Below, piece after piece: positions 30,588 to 43,589 of a DNA stretch of 64,000 nucleotides. The position numbers and the translations under genes are program-made. The notes under the pieces are model-generated. The model did no database searches and was not told the origin of the DNA. It saw only the letters and a list, made by a program, of their open reading frames with translations. This DNA is from Desmodus rotundus (Eukaryota; Chordata; Mammalia; Chiroptera; Phyllostomidae). The DNA is taken from positions 101,192,294-101,256,293 of the forward strand of contig NC_071390.1 in NCBI RefSeq assembly GCF_022682495.2. The letters are read 5' to 3'. How positions within the stretch are numbered: the stretch's first letter is position 1; each line of letters opens with the position of its first letter.

Positions 30588-31029
30588 CCCAGACTCTCCT
30601 ATCCACTTCTTTTCTTGACATCTCAATGCAGAGGGCTCATAAACATGTCAGACTGTCTGAGTCCAAACGGAAACTTTGATCCGAACCCCCAAAGCTATTG
30701 CCTCCAATAAGCCCTCCATCACCAGGCATTTATTCACTCACTGAAAACTGAAGGCTCACTGAATGTTTCAGTTACTAGGGAAAAACAGGGAGCAAGACTG
30801 AACAGACCTCCCTTGGGGTTCCCAATCCAGATCTGCACTGTCCAGTACATAGCCACTAGCCATGGTGATTGTCAAGGACGTGAAATGTGCTAGTCTGAAT
30901 GGAGCTGTGCTGCCAGAGTAAAATACACACTGCGCATTGAAGACTTAGTACAGAAAAACGTTTAAGAGATCTTTTACTCATTTTTATATTGATAACTTGT
31001 CGAAATATTTTTCATATTCACCCAAGGGT

Positions 31030-31203
31030 ATGTTTTTATTGCTTTGAGAGAGAGAGAGGGAGAGAGGGGAGAGACAGAGAGATTGATGTGAGAGAGAAAC
31101 GTCAGTCAGTTGCCTCCTGTATGTGACCCAGCTGGCGACTGCACCCACAACCTTTTGGTGTACAGGATGATGCTCTAACCAACCGAGTCACCTGGCCAGG
31201 GCC
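31030..31203 (-). mobile_element. Ves-type SINE, copy 2
   Basis: Counterpart of 3,376-3,541, with a slightly longer GA-rich tract. Confidence 0.88.
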
Positions 31204-32490
31204 AAAATAATGTTTTGGATATTTTGGATTAAATAGAACATATCATTAAAATTAATTTTATCTCTTTTTTAGTGTGGCTTCTAGCAAATTTAAAATTTAC
31301 ATATGTGGTTTGCATTAGTTTTCTATTGGATGGCATTATTGTAGATGGACAGAATAAAAAAAGTAAACAAATAAATAAACAAAGAAGATAATGGCTTAAG
31401 TTGCTTTAACTGTGGTAGGAGCCTTGAGGAAAATAAACTAAGGGAAATGATCCTGTCAGAAACCTAAGAGTCCTGGATAATTCCTCTCTTTTCCTCAACT
31501 CCATCCCCATGTCAGACTGTTTAAAAGCTCAGTGCACCCCACTTCAAAACACATCTGAACTCCATCTACTGCTACCCTATCTGCTACCACCCGGTGGAAG
31601 CCTTCTGCCTCTCACCAGAGTCTTACGCACACTATAAATCATTTCCTTGCTTCCCCTTTCCACTCTGTGCAGCTTGCTCAAGTCCTTTCCATCCATAAAA
31701 CCCATCAGTGGCCTCCAGTTTTCTTCTCCAGCTCGTTTTGGGCCCCTGCCCACCAACGCAGCCTGCACACAACTGCACTGCCCTCCCTCATCCTGAGTCA
31801 CCTCAAGGACTTCAAACTTGCTTCAGTTTCAGTTTAAATGTCCCAGCCAGCCTCAGAGAGGTCATTCTTGACTACTCCGTCTCAATAGTTCTCAGTTGAT
31901 TAAAAAAAAATTTCTACCTTGTTCCTCTGTCTTTTGTTTTTTTTTATTGTTGTTCAAGTATAGTTTTCTGCCTTTTCCCCCCACCCAGCCCAAAACTCCA
32001 GCCTTCCCCACCCCCCTCCATTTTCCACCCTTCCCCCTCCTCTGTTAATTGTCCATGTGTCCTTTATAATTTTTCCTGCAAACCCTTCACTCTATTTCCC
32101 TGAAATTCCCTCCCTTCTCCCTTCTAGTCACTGTCAGCTTGTTCTCAATTTCTGTGTCTTTGGTTATATTTTACTTGTTTGTTTGTTTTGTTGATTAAAT
32201 TCCTGTTAAAGATGAGATCATATTGTATTTGTCTTTAACCACCTGCCTTATTTAGCTTAGCATAATGCTTTCCAATTCCATCCATGCTCTTGCAAAGGGT
32301 AGGAGTTCCTTCTTTCTTTTTGCTGCATAGAATTCCATTGCGTAAATGTACCATAGTTTTCTGATATATTAATTTACTGATGGGCATTTCGGTTGCTTCC
32401 AGCACTTGGTTATTGTAAATTGTGCTGCTATGAACATTGGAGTGCATAGGTTCTTTTGGATTGGTGTTAAAGTGTTCTTAGGGTATAATC

Positions 32491-33930
32491 CTAGCAGTGG
32501 AATTGCCAGGTCAAACACAGTTCCATTTTTAGTTTTCTGAGGAAATTCCATACTGTTTTCCATAGTGGTTGCACCAGTGTGCAATCCCACCAACAGTGCA
32601 CTAGGGTTCCCTTCTCTCCACATCCTCTCCAACACTTGTTGTTTGTTGCTCTATTTATGATGGCCATTCTGCCCGGTGTGAAGTGGTATCTCATTGTGGT
32701 TTCAATTTGCATCTCTCTGATGGCTAGTGATACTGAGCATCTTTTCATATATCTCCAGACCCTCTCTATGTCCTCCTTGGAGAAGTGTCTGTTCAAGTCC
32801 TTTGCCCATTTTTAAATTGGGCTACTTGTCTTCTTAGAGTGGAGTCATGTGAGTTCTTTATGTATTTTGGAGATTAAACCCTTGTTTGAGGTATCAATGG
32901 CAAATATGTTTTCCCATACAGTTGGTTCTCTTTTTATTTTAATACTACTTTCTTTAGCCATGCAGAATCTTTTTATTTTGATGAAGTCGCATTTGTTTAT
33001 TCTTTCCTTTATGTCCCTTGCTCTAGAGGACATATCAGTGAAAATACTACTGCATGAAATATCTGAGATTTTCCTGCCTATATTCTTCTCTAGGACTTTA
33101 ATGGTGTCACGACTTATATTTAAATCTTTTATCCACCTTGAATTTATTTTTGTGTATGGTGTAAGTTGTTGCTCGAGTTTCATTTTTTTGCATGTATCTG
33201 TCCAGGTTTCCCAACATCATTTGTTGAAAAAGCCATTTTTACTCCATTTTATGCTTCTTCCCCCTTTGTCAAATATTAATTGACCATAGAGACTTGGGTT
33301 TATTTCTGGGCTCTCTGTTGTGTTCCATTGGTCTATCTGTCTGTTTTTATGCCAGGACCTGGCTGTTTTGATTACAGTGGCCTTGTAATACAGTTCGGTA
33401 TCAGGTATTATGATCCCTCCTGCTTTGTTCTTCTTTCTCAAAATTGCTGCAGCTATTTGGGGTGATTTATGGTTCCATATAAATTTTTTAAGTGTTTGTT
33501 CTATATCTGTGAAATATGCCATTGATATTTTAATAAGTATTACATCGAATCTATAAATTGCTTTGGGTAGTATGGACATTTTGGGGATGTTAATTCTTCT
33601 GATCCATGAACAGGGTATATGTTTTTATTTGTTTGTGTCTTCCTTGACTTCTTTTTTCAGTGTTGTGTAGTTTTCTGAGTACAGGCCTTTTACCTCCTTG
33701 GTTAGGTTTATTCCTACGTATTTTATTCTTCTTGTTGCCATATCAAATGGGATTTTTTTCTTAATTTCTGCTTCTGATGTTTCATTGTTGGTGTACAAAA
33801 AAAAATGCCTTTGATTTCTGAGTACTGACTTTATATCCAGCTGTTTTGCCAAGTTCATTTATTAGGTCGAGAATTTTTTTGGCAGATCTATAGGATTTTC
33901 TATGTACACTATCATGTCATCTGCAAACGA
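32491..33930 (-). pseudogene. L1 ORF2 C-terminal half, broken
   Basis: Starting with the FADDM box near 33,920, at least four open pieces cover the thumb and C-terminal region and end with the [18 protein letters not shown] cysteine motif near 32,600. Several frameshifts make it non-functional. Confidence 0.85.
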
Positions 33931-34047
33931 TGACAGTTTTGTTTCCTCCTTTCCAATTTGGATGCCTTTTATTTCATTTTCTGGTCTGATTGCTGTGGCT
34001 AAAACTTTCAATACTATGTTGAATACAAGTGGTGAAGGTGGACAACC

Positions 34048-34836
34048 TTATCTTGTTCCTGATCTTAGTGGGAAAGATTTTAGTTCTTTCCCATTGAGTA
34101 TGATGTTGGCTGTAGGTCTCTCACATATGGCCTTTATTATGTTGAGGAATGCTCCCTCTATTCCCACTTTGCTGAGTGTTTTTATCAGAAATGGGTGCTG
34201 TACCTTATCAAATGCTTTTTCCACATCTATTGATATGATCGTGTGATTTTTGTGTTTTCTTTTGTTTACGTGATGTATTACGTTTATTGATTTGCAAATA
34301 TGGTACCATCCTTGCATCCCTGGGATGAATCCTACTTGATCATGGTGTATGATCTTTTTTACATATTGCTGGCTGTGGTTTGCCAATATTTTGTTGAGGA
34401 TTTTAGCGTCTATGTTCATCAGTGATATTGGCCTGAAGTTTTTTTTCTTTGTTGTGTCTTTATCTGGTTTGGGGATTAGGATGATGCTGGCTTCATAAAA
34501 GGAGTTTGGGAGTCTTCCATCAGTTTGGATTTTTTGGAATAGTCTGTGAAGGATAGTGGTTGGCTCTTCCTTAAATGCTTTGTAGAAATCTCCTGTGAAA
34601 CCGTCTGGTCCAGGGCTTTTGTGTGTCAGGAGTTTTTTGATGACTGCTTCAATTTCATCTGCTGTTATTGGTCTGTTCTGGCTTTCTGCTTCTTCTTCAG
34701 TGAGTATTGGAAGATTATATTTTTCTAGAAATATGTCCATTTCTTTTAGGTTTTCACATTTCTTGGCATATAGTTCTTCATAGTAAGTTCTTACAATCCT
34801 TTGTATTTCTGTGGTATCAGTTGTAATCTCTCTCAT
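34048..34836 (-). pseudogene. L1 ORF2 reverse transcriptase, N-terminal part
   Basis: Typical L1 RT blocks are present: [42 protein letters not shown] and [13 protein letters not shown]. The frame ends at 34,048; the catalytic FADD box lies further on, near 33,915-33,930, in a different frame. Confidence 0.92.
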
Positions 34837-35635
34837 TTCTGATTGTGTTTACTTGGGTGCTCTCTCTTTTTTTCTTGATGATCCTGCTTAGAGGCTTGCT
34901 GATTTTGTTTATCTTTTCAAAGAACCAGCTTCTGGATTCATTGATCCTTAGAACTGTGCTTTTAGTCTCTATGTCATTTAATTCTCCTCTGATCTTGGTC
35001 ATTTCCTTCCCTCTACTTGTTCTGGGTTGTTTTTGTTGTTGTTCCTTGACTTCTTGTAGGTGTAGGGTTAGGTTGTTTGTTTGAAATGTTTCTATCTTTT
35101 TTAGGTAGGCCTGTATTGCTATGAACTTCCCTCTCAGGACTGCCTTCGCTGTGTCCCATAAGTTTTGGGTTGTTGTGAGTTCGTTTTTGTTTGTTTCCAG
35201 AAAGTTTTTGATTTCTTTCCTGGTCTCATTCTTGACCCATTCATTGTTTAATAGCATGCTGTTCAGTCTCCATGATTTTGAGTGTTTTGGGGATTTTTCC
35301 TTGGGGTTGGTTTCCAGTTTCAGTCCCTTGTGGTCAGAGAAAATGCTTGGTATGATTTCAATTTTCTTCAATTTCTTGAGGCTTGTTTTGTGTCCTATCA
35401 TGTGGTCTATCTTTGAAAATGTTCCATGTGCATTTGAAAAGAATGTGTATTTTGCTTCTTTGGGATGAAAGGCTCTATATATGTCAGTTAAGTCCATTTC
35501 ATCTAGGGCATTTTTCAATGCCACGATATCTTTGTTGATATTTTGTTTGGAAGATCTGTCCATTTTTGACAGTGTGGTGTTAAAATCCCCTACTATAATT
35601 GCGTTGCTGTCAATATCTTTCTTGAAGTTCTCCAA
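34817..35635 (-). pseudogene. L1 ORF2 endonuclease region
   Basis: Broken ORF2. The GDFNT and SDHKGL motifs of the APE-type endonuclease are visible, followed by the linker to the reverse transcriptase. It carries on into the reverse transcriptase frame with a frame change near 34,820. Confidence 0.88.
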
Positions 35636-36191
35636 GATTTTCTATATGTATTTGGGTGCTCCTATGTTGGGTGCATATATATTTACAATGTTTATGTCTT
35701 CCTGGTGGATTCTTCCCTTGAGTATTATGAAGTAACCTTTTGGGTCTCTCTTTATGGCCCTTCTTTTGAATTCTATTTTGTCTGACATGAGTATTGCTAC
35801 CCCGGCTTTTTTTCCTGTCTGTTTGCTTGGAAAATTTGTTTCTAGTCCTTTACTTTAAGTCTGTGTAGGTCTTTTGTCCTGAGGTGGGTCTCTTGTAGGC
35901 AGCATATGTGTGGGTGATGCTTTCTTATCCATTCAGCTATTCTATGTCTTTTGATTGGAACACTTAATCCATTTACGTTTAATGTTATTATTGATAGGTA
36001 TTATTCATTGCCATTTTTTCATACCTGTGTTCCTCTCTCACTCTTCTCCTTCCTTTTCTTAAGGCAGTCCCTTCACATCTCTTGTAGTACCAGTTTGGTG
36101 GAGGTGTATTCTTTTAGACTTCTTTTGTCTGGGAAGCTCCTTATTTGGCCTTTTATCTTGATTGAGAGCCTTGTTGGGTAATGTAGCCTTG

Positions 36192-36360
36192 GTTGCAGGT
36201 CTCTGGTCATTAGGAGAGAAACCCAGCCTGGCTCTCTCCCAAGAATCTTGCAGAAGACCTGGCGGGCACCAGGCCTGGGGCTGCAGCCACCCTGGTGCCC
36301 GTGCTGGTCCCAGGGACGTTATTATCCTTAAGCACTCACCTTACCATCTGATTTTTCAAT
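36192..36360 (-). other. GC-rich segment in place of L1 ORF1
   Basis: Between the L1 5' leader and the ORF1 C-terminal remnant lies a GC-rich stretch (CCAGCACGGGCACCAGGG is typical). I do not recognise it, and it takes the place of most of ORF1. It could be an internal deletion with filler, or a variant 5' leader. Confidence 0.4.
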
Positions 36361-36514
36361 GTTCTCTACAATTTTTGGTCTCCAATCTTCCCATATTTTA
36401 GGATATTGTTGGCTGTTCCCTCTGTTCCTCAGAAGATTGGCTAGGTGTTTCACCTGTGTTCAGGGGGAAGTGGACTCTGCTCTCACCTATCTCGCCACCA
36501 TCTTCCTTCCTGCC

Positions 36515-36691
36515 AAAGCACTCTGGGAATCAGTACCAGAAGGGCCCAATTTCCTTGTGGGTAGTGACAGAAGTGACTGAAAACCAGCAGAGAGTGGAGC
36601 AAGCAGCACTGTTCCCTCTCAAACCCCTCCCCCACATACAGTGCCACAATGCAGCAAAAGGTTTTTCCCCACCCTGGTGAATACCTAAGGC
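36515..36691 (+). mobile_element. Inverted L1 5'-leader fragment
   Basis: It aligns, in plus orientation, with 17,272-17,447 inside the HAL1-like element (TGGGAATCAG ... ACCTAAGGCT). It sits between the L1 5' end and the target-site duplication and runs opposite to the rest of that L1. Confidence 0.75.
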
Positions 36692-36864
36692 TGTTCCTCT
36701 GTCTTAATTCCATCTTTGTTTGGTCTTTCTCTGTCTTGTTCATCGATGTACTAAACACTTGGCATATGGTAGACTGATAGATATTTGTTGACAGACTGAC
36801 TGACCGAAAGGGGAAACACATTAAAACTTAATAACCTTGGTTTTTTATTTGCCAAATAAAGTGT

Positions 36865-36965
36865 TTTATTTATTTTTAACAAGGACTATTATTTTACTTA
36901 TTTATTTTTATTGTATTTTTTCCATTACCATTTAGTCTCCTTATACCCCCTCTCCCTCAATAATA
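36865..36965 (-). mobile_element. Short LINE-1 3' tail, copy 2
   Basis: Counterpart of 4,430-4,530. Confidence 0.6.
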
Positions 36966-37249
36966 CCTTGTTTTGAAGATAAAAGTTCTTATGAACTATA
37001 TGGCTCTTGAAACTGTTCTCTCTACTTGTGTGGTGACTGCCAACCTACATTTTTACCTTTTTTTTTCAGTGAGATACTTGACTCATTATCTAATTTCTGG
37101 GAAGCATTTTACTCTTGCATAAAAGATCATTTCCCCATTGTTTAACTGATTTCACAGTGCAGAGTATACAATTTTAACTAAGTATCAAGGATGCCTTTAA
37201 ATAAAGAACAGACACACAATAGCACCAAAATGAAGATGGGCAAAAATCA

Positions 37250-37723
37250 TCAACAGGTCACCCTATAAAATACTTTGTCAAAACCATAATCTGAGGTACA
37301 TTTTCGCACGAACCTCTCCATCATATGCTGCTTGGTAGGAATGGACACTGGGGAGTTCCCTTTCTCCCCAGAAGCTGACGGTTGCTCAGTTTTGCTTCTG
37401 ACACTATTGATTGGCTCACCCTGTCGCATTTGCTCAGGCCTGAAGGTCACAGATTTCTCAACTCTCTGGGCTTGGCCAAACAAACCTTCATTGCGCATGA
37501 CTGAAATGAAATGGCTTGGCCCGAATGAGCTTGGGACAATAAGTATTCCACTCAACAGTCCGATGAGAAGAGTCTGAGTGGCAGTTTTTGATTTTCTGGT
37601 CAGTGAGGAACGTGCAGAGGTGAGTGAACTGTATGTTCCAACGACACAGATTCCCCAGATGACTATTGTGCGGCTCAGAACGAGTCGCCCATGACGTGAC
37701 TCTGGGGCATGCGCTGAAGGCAA
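37250..37723 (-). other. Unidentified 157-codon reading frame, copy 2
   Basis: Counterpart of 4,815-5,288, open over its full length with one amino-acid difference. It lies about 10 kb upstream of the in-window ETNPPL exon 1, pushed away by the L1 and LTR insertions. No recognisable family. Confidence 0.35.
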
Positions 37724-37948
37724 CTTTAGCTGCAGGCTCAGGAGAAACTTCTGTCCCCAACCTTCAACTGACTCGAAGAATTTGAATTAGGGGCCTTTGT
37801 GATAAGAGACTATTAGCAATAACGCTTTGTGCCCACCTACAAGGCCGGGCAAACTTCATTTACTAAAGTCTGCTGCTCTTCTTTTCATCGTGGGGTGGCC
37901 TCAGAAGCCCCCAACTCACCTTTCCTCTTCCCTATAGCAAGAGGTCTT

Positions 37949-38083
37949 AGACAGGGTGGGACAAAAGTAGGTTTACAGTTGTGGCTATGTGAAACACAGA
38001 GTTTATTCTTGTATTATTACTCATTAATTATTGTGTAATTTTCCATACTTAGAACTGTAAACCTACTTTTTCCCCAGCCTGTA
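37949..38083. mobile_element. Mariner-type MITE, copy 2
   Basis: Counterpart of 5,514-5,648, with the same inverted ends. Confidence 0.88.
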
Positions 38084-38955
38084 TACCCATGTTCCCTTTC
38101 CATCTCTGCACCTCTCCTGCATGTGGGTCTCTGCTTCCCTTGTGTCTGTGGGATTCCCGCACGTGTGTATGTGTTTAGCTCAGTTATTTTCTCTGGCTAA
38201 TCCGTCTCATGCCTGTTTGACTATTAGACCAGCCAGTAGAACTTTGAGGGTAGAGGAAAGTTTCTTGCTCCCACCACTGGGCAATGCTCAAGACAGAATA
38301 GGGTAATTAGACTAGTTCCTATTTCCTGTTACCCTGTTCGGCCCTGAGCACCCTACCTGTCCCGGAGACTTGACTTTTCCGAAAGTCTCACGCCATCTGG
38401 GACAAATGCTGGGTGTGATGCTTTGCTGACATGACACATGATATCAATGGGGACACAAGGGTCCCCATTGTGCCTGCCAGACCTTGCATGAGAGTGCAGA
38501 TCACATGTCTTAACTTCCCCCAAGCGTCCTCACTGACTGATGTCAGCATGTGCATATAACTATTCACATCAGGAGGACCCTCACAGGTCCTCGCATCCAT
38601 GAGCATCCAAAACCACTTTAAAGGACCATTTGACTACACACAATATGTGGGCACCTGTCCCTGCTATATACCAATGAATGACACATTAAGGTCATATATA
38701 CCTATTCCTCTCCTCCCTCCATCCTGAATTTCTCCCCAAAACTAAGTCCCCAGAGGTCTTCCAGACTTGTGTTTGTGTGTGGTGGGGCATAAGAGCGAGG
38801 GGCTTCTTGAGGGAGAAGTGGTGGTTGTGGAATAAGCTTCTATTTTAAATACTCTAGGTTTATCCCAGTTCTTACCAGAATCTGTAGCCATCCTGGACCG
38901 TCACATGAAACCTCAAGAAGCCCACCACTGATACTTGCGCTTTGTGATGCACAGG

Positions 38956-39780
38956 TGTGGGGGAGCTTTGTCCAGCAGAGTTCTTGTGGCCATCAAGGAT
39001 GAGAATAAGTCCAGCAAGACATGATCTCCTTGGGGAGGAAAGGTAGGCAGTCTCTCAGAGGAGAGGGCCTTAAGCCTGTTACTCAATGGGCTTTTATTGG
39101 TTTCAATTTGCATAGGAATACAGGTAAAGCTCATCAATCATTGTCAGGCAGTAACAATCAAACAATAGATAACATTCAAAGAACTATGAGGGCTTATTCT
39201 GAGTCAGGGTCAGTTAGCTAAAGGGCTATAAAACTTTGGGAAACAAACTCATTTCCTGCTTGGACCCTTATCAGAAAATTAAGGGCATTCTTAGAAAAGC
39301 AGGTTTCACAGGATTTTACGCATTCTTTCTTAGTCCTGATCGCCCTGGGGAACCACCTGTTCCTGCCCAGGGTTTCACCAGCCTCTGGCATTGTTTCAGG
39401 TTTAAGTTAGGCAGGGGAAGTAAGGCCGCCAAGAGATTAGGAGACTTCTTGAGGACAGAATGAGGACTCAGACTATGTCAAAGCTGAGGGGTGAGGGTCC
39501 ATTATCCCCTTTTTCTATAGTCCCCCAAGTCCTTCCCTAATGGCCCCATTGTGACTGTGCCCGTCTTAGGTCGCCCCTCCCTTGAGGAATCTGACCCATC
39601 CTTGGTTAAGCAGTCATCTGCCTGGGGCCAAGCAGGGTGAAGTAAAGGGGCAGAGGCAGCACTCCGCCCGGAAGATAAGCTTTGTTTCCTAAGTGTCTTA
39701 TGGTCCCAAGGTCTTTTTTACTCAGCCTCAGCCTTGGGGGTTTATAGCTTCTGAAACCAGGCAGGGCAGTTCCCAAAACA
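38956..39780 (-). mobile_element. Solo LTR at the right end of copy 2
   Basis: It begins TGTGGGGGAGC, ends CCCAAAACA, and is flanked by CAGG on both sides. It is the complete version of the LTR truncated at 7,918, with a minus-strand AATAAA like its relatives. Confidence 0.82.
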
Positions 39781-40177
39781 CAGGTAGACAGGGATCTAGA
39801 ATATGGTCAGTTTCTTTCTAGTGAGTTTATTTCTATTGTTGAAGGGGTCCAGGATATGCCACTGTGGCATAAAAGTTATTTTGAATTGTGGGCTTTTGAG
39901 AATCAACAGATACACAACTAGTCTTCCCCCCTGCCCCCAAACCCCTGTGTTTGCCTAAAAGTAGAGCCTACCAAGAGAACTCAACTGTCATAAATCATCT
40001 CCTTGGAGTATCACACAATCAGGGAAGATGGACTCTAATCACTTGGATGGATCACCAGAACAATCACAAAACTATGGTATCCACCATCTATTCTCCTAAA
40101 GGTTCATTTATCTTTCCTAAAAGTAGTTTGTTTTCTCATACATGCCCATTCTCCACTCCCCTTCCTTTAGGAAGATG

Positions 40178-40615
40178 TGTTAAAAAACAAAATCCAACTG
40201 AGTAGAGTTGGAGATCTAATTGGCTTTATTAAGCAATTCATGAATCAGGCAGCATCCCATCCAGCAACTGGAAAGGTGCTCCCAGGAGTGCTTACACTGG
40301 AAGGTTTTTATAGGAAGAGGGGTGGGGCAAGGGAGCTGGTAACAAAAGAAAGGATTATTTTTAGACCAGGATGTCTTGTTTGGGGGAAAGAGAACTGCAA
40401 GTGCTTTAATCATGCAAATTGCCTCTTCTTTCTAGTGGGGGAGGAAATGGAGAGGGTGCTTGTGACCGATTACCTTATTGATGTTTGACCAGAACACTCC
40501 AGACTGGTTGATTAAGGTTACATTTCTGAAAGGGGCTGAAGCTGCAGTTAGACAAGGTATTGGGTCCAGGTTTAGTAACATTGGACACTTTGGGCCTGTC
40601 GTTTTCTCTTTAACA
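40178..40615. mobile_element. Candidate LTR, about 440 bp
   Basis: Bounded by TGTTAAAAAAC and TCTTTAACA, which are inverted-repeat-like TG...CA ends. A clear target-site duplication is lacking and the family is not identified. Confidence 0.5.
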
Positions 40616-41599
40616 AATGGTATACAAATTCTATCTGCTCCTTTGAGTAGCATTTTTCTGAGCGCTTCACCGTAAAGGAATAGAATTTGTCTTTTCTCCT
40701 GTTAATCTGTCTTTTGTCAAGTTTAATTTGCAGACCCCCAAGTATACTGAACCTGAGAGGGTAGAGGAAAAGTTTTTCCTCCCAGACAATGTCAGCTTTC
40801 TAGAGGAAAGGTCAACCAACTGAGACCCCAATCAGCCCATCACTGGTTTTTATATGGCTCATAAGCTAAAATCATGAGAATGATTTTTACATTTTTAAAT
40901 GGTTAAAAATATCAAAAGAAGAATAATATTTCATAATATATAAAATTTAAATAAAATTCAAATTTCAGTGTCCAAGAGCTATCTCATATGATGTTGCTGA
41001 AGCCACCCTTCAACACTGGGATCCTGTTTCTCACTCTCCTTTTAAACCAAAAGTTTTTCAACCATTCGACAAGATGAATATTGATGTGTGGCATATCTGC
41101 TCCTATACAGAAACTTACACATGGACTTCTGAAGTTACAGGTTGTCTGGAATGAAGGAGCTTCCATTTTCTTTAAAACCAAAAGAAGAAGAAGACTATTT
41201 TGCAACATATAAATATTAAATAAAATTCAAATTTCTGTGTCCACAAATAAAGTTTTAACAGAATGCAGCCTTGCTCATTCACTTACGTGTTGTCTATGGC
41301 CACCTTTGCTCTGTAACAGCAGGGTTCAGTAGCTGTGGCTCACAAAGCTGAACATATTTACTATCTGACCCTTTACAGAAAAAGTATGCCCACCTCTGCT
41401 CTTTCCCATTCCTATGTTTTAGTTAGTATTCCTTGATGTCTCCATTTTCACTTACCTGTTCTGCCTGACCCTAAAGAATGCAAGCTTCCCTGGCGCAGAG
41501 ATTTTACCATGCTGTTCTTCACTGAATGCCCAGTACTTTAACCAGGGACCTGACTCGTAACAGTTGCTCACTGTGAAAGAGTGGACAATAACAGACAAG

Positions 41600-42190
41600 A
41601 TTTACTGAACACTTACTACAGGGCAGGTATGCGCGTTAGGTCTTTTAATACTGACGATAACCCTGCTGGATGGATATCATTTGTTAAGGGCTGAATTGTG
41701 TTCCCCTAAATTTATGTGCTGAAATCCCACCCCCTGCCCGATACCTCAGAATGAAGTTGTACTTGGGAATATGGTCTTTAAAAAAGTAAAATAAGGTTAT
41801 TAGAGTGGATCCTAGTCCAATAGGACTGGTGTCCTTATAAAAAGGGGAGATCAGGATGTGGACGTGCACAGAGGAGAGACCACGTGAAGACCTAGTGAGA
41901 AGACAGCTGTCTGAAGAAACCAACCGTTACCAACACCTTGATCTCAGACTTCTAGCTTCCAGAGTTAAGAGAAAATAAATTCCTATTGCCCAAGCCCTCC
42001 TATCTGTTGTACTTTGTTATGGAAGCCCTAGCAAACTAATATACCCTTATCATTTCCTGTTTCAAATGAGAAAACTGAAGAACAAAAAGGTTAAGTAGCA
42101 TCTCCATTTAATAAGTGAAAGAGCCAGGAACAGAGCAGCGGGAGTTTGATCCTCAGCCTGGTTCTATAAACCACCGTGCTGTGCTGCCTC
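41600..42190 (+). repeat. MIR interrupted by another repeat
   Basis: The left half (ACTGAACACTTACTACAGGG, 41,605-41,687) and the right half (GAGAAAACTGAAGAACAAAA, 42,046-42,190) of one MIR are separated by a later insertion at 41,688-42,045. Confidence 0.75.
41688..42045 (+). mobile_element. Insertion inside the MIR: mammalian interspersed repeat
   Basis: It starts GGGCTGAATTGTGTTCCCCT and ends GGAAGCCCTAGCAAACTAAT, a pattern common in mammalian genomes, probably a MaLR-type LTR; I cannot assign the subfamily. Related pieces lie at 53,085-53,360 and 58,985-59,478. Confidence 0.55.
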
Positions 42191-43059
42191 TCTGGGTAAA
42201 CTGCAGGAGAGGCTACCTGGATAGACTACAAAAGGCTTCCTTCCTACACCAACTGGATAATGTGCAACTAGGCCAGGACTGAAAAGAATTTTCCAAGGAC
42301 ACAATCCATTTCTGGAGGCGCCGACAGAGGTTGGGGGCAAGTAACAAAGTCTCCAGTTGAACAGCTGACGGTCAGGAGAGGTGTCCCTGAGCTTTGCAGG
42401 TATTTTATAAAATGCAGAAATAGGCTCACACGCCATTCCATCGCTCTGCACCTCAGCTGCTCTGGGCAGTTTTCTCAGTCATGGAGTGCCTGCTTCTTGT
42501 CTCCCTGACAGCTATACATCTATTAACATTCCAAAAAACTCATATTTCAAGGAACACGCTTTTAAACAAACACCAATTTAGATCATTTGAATGTTGGAAA
42601 TGTTACAGCTGAAGTTCTAAGTAGGAAAAACATTATGTGAACTAAGTTAACACCTGGATCCTTTGCTGGTTGGGGTCATGAGAAGCACAATCTCTAGAAA
42701 TACCATTTACTTTACAAGGGGAACACAGGCCTATTCCCCAGTGTACTCTGCAGGGTAGCTCTGGACAAACTTGCCAGTGCAAAGTATCACTGGGGAAGCT
42801 TGTTTTGAAGTAGATTCCCAGACCCACCAAAATGGAATCTCTAGAGTGGCAGCCTGGGAACCTGTATTTTTAACAAACGTGCTAGGTCTCTATCATTGTA
42901 GTAGCAGATTGGCTGGAGCCACAGCACCGTTTCAACACATCTCTGCTATTCCTCTTCCAGAATTATACCCACAGCCTCTCAGTTACGGCTCCAGGCTTTC
43001 TCTTGGGCTCCCTCTGGTGTCATCCTCAGAACAGCCATAGTGACACACTTATTAGGAAG

Positions 43060-43585
43060 CTGGATCATCCACTCTCCTGTGAACACTTCTTAGTGATTCC
43101 CCAGGCTCCTTAGGGATACAGTCGAGGATCCTCAACACAACCTGCCAGCTCTGCATCCTCCAGCCCCACCTATTCCCTCTCCCCCTCTTGCTTGCTTCTT
43201 CAGTCATGCTGGCCCTCACAGAGCTGCCTCATCCAGGTCCTCAGTGTGAAGGTCTCCTGGCACCACCATACTCCCACCTTTCCCACTTCACTCCGCTTCA
43301 GCGATGCTGCCTCCTGGCAGCCTCCCCCACTGCTTTAGGAAAACAACGCTAGCCAGCCGATCTTTGTTTAGGATTTTCATAATATCCATATTTGCCCTTA
43401 GTAGCATTTGTCGCAATTGCAATTAATTAATAAATTCATTATGTCATTATATATTTAAGGCCTATTTTATCTCCCTAGAATTGAAGTTGCATGGGCCAGA
43501 AAATGGGTCTGACCTTTTCCCACTCTATCCCTAGTGGCTAGTCCAGAGCCTAGCACGTGATAGGTACTCAGTAAATATTTTAACA
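43060..43585. repeat. LINE-2-like fragment
   Basis: It resembles the L2 3' end: CCTAGTGGCTAGTCCAGAGC followed by GATAGGTACTCAGTAAATATT. Weak but characteristic. Confidence 0.5.
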
Positions 43586-43589
43586 ATAA

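Larger units (their letters stand above)
31934..36691 (-). mobile_element. LINE-1 insertion specific to copy 2
   Basis: A 4.76-kb element flanked by a perfect 14-bp target-site duplication (TGTTCCTCTGTCTT at 31,920-31,933 and 36,692-36,705). Copy 1 has the empty site around 4,253. The T-run at the left end is the poly-A tail in reverse, so sense is the minus strand. A typical L1 5' start (AGATGGTGGCGAGATAGG) lies at about 36,500. Most of ORF1 is deleted; the ORF1 C-terminal part is at 36,060-36,190, with ORF2 to its left. Frames are broken, so it is not autonomous. The last 180 bp (about 36,515-36,691) are in the opposite orientation. Confidence 0.92.

Noticed and set aside
34048..35635. Functional reverse transcriptase gene
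   Set aside because: It is L1 ORF2 with frame breaks before the FADD box and in the C-terminal half.
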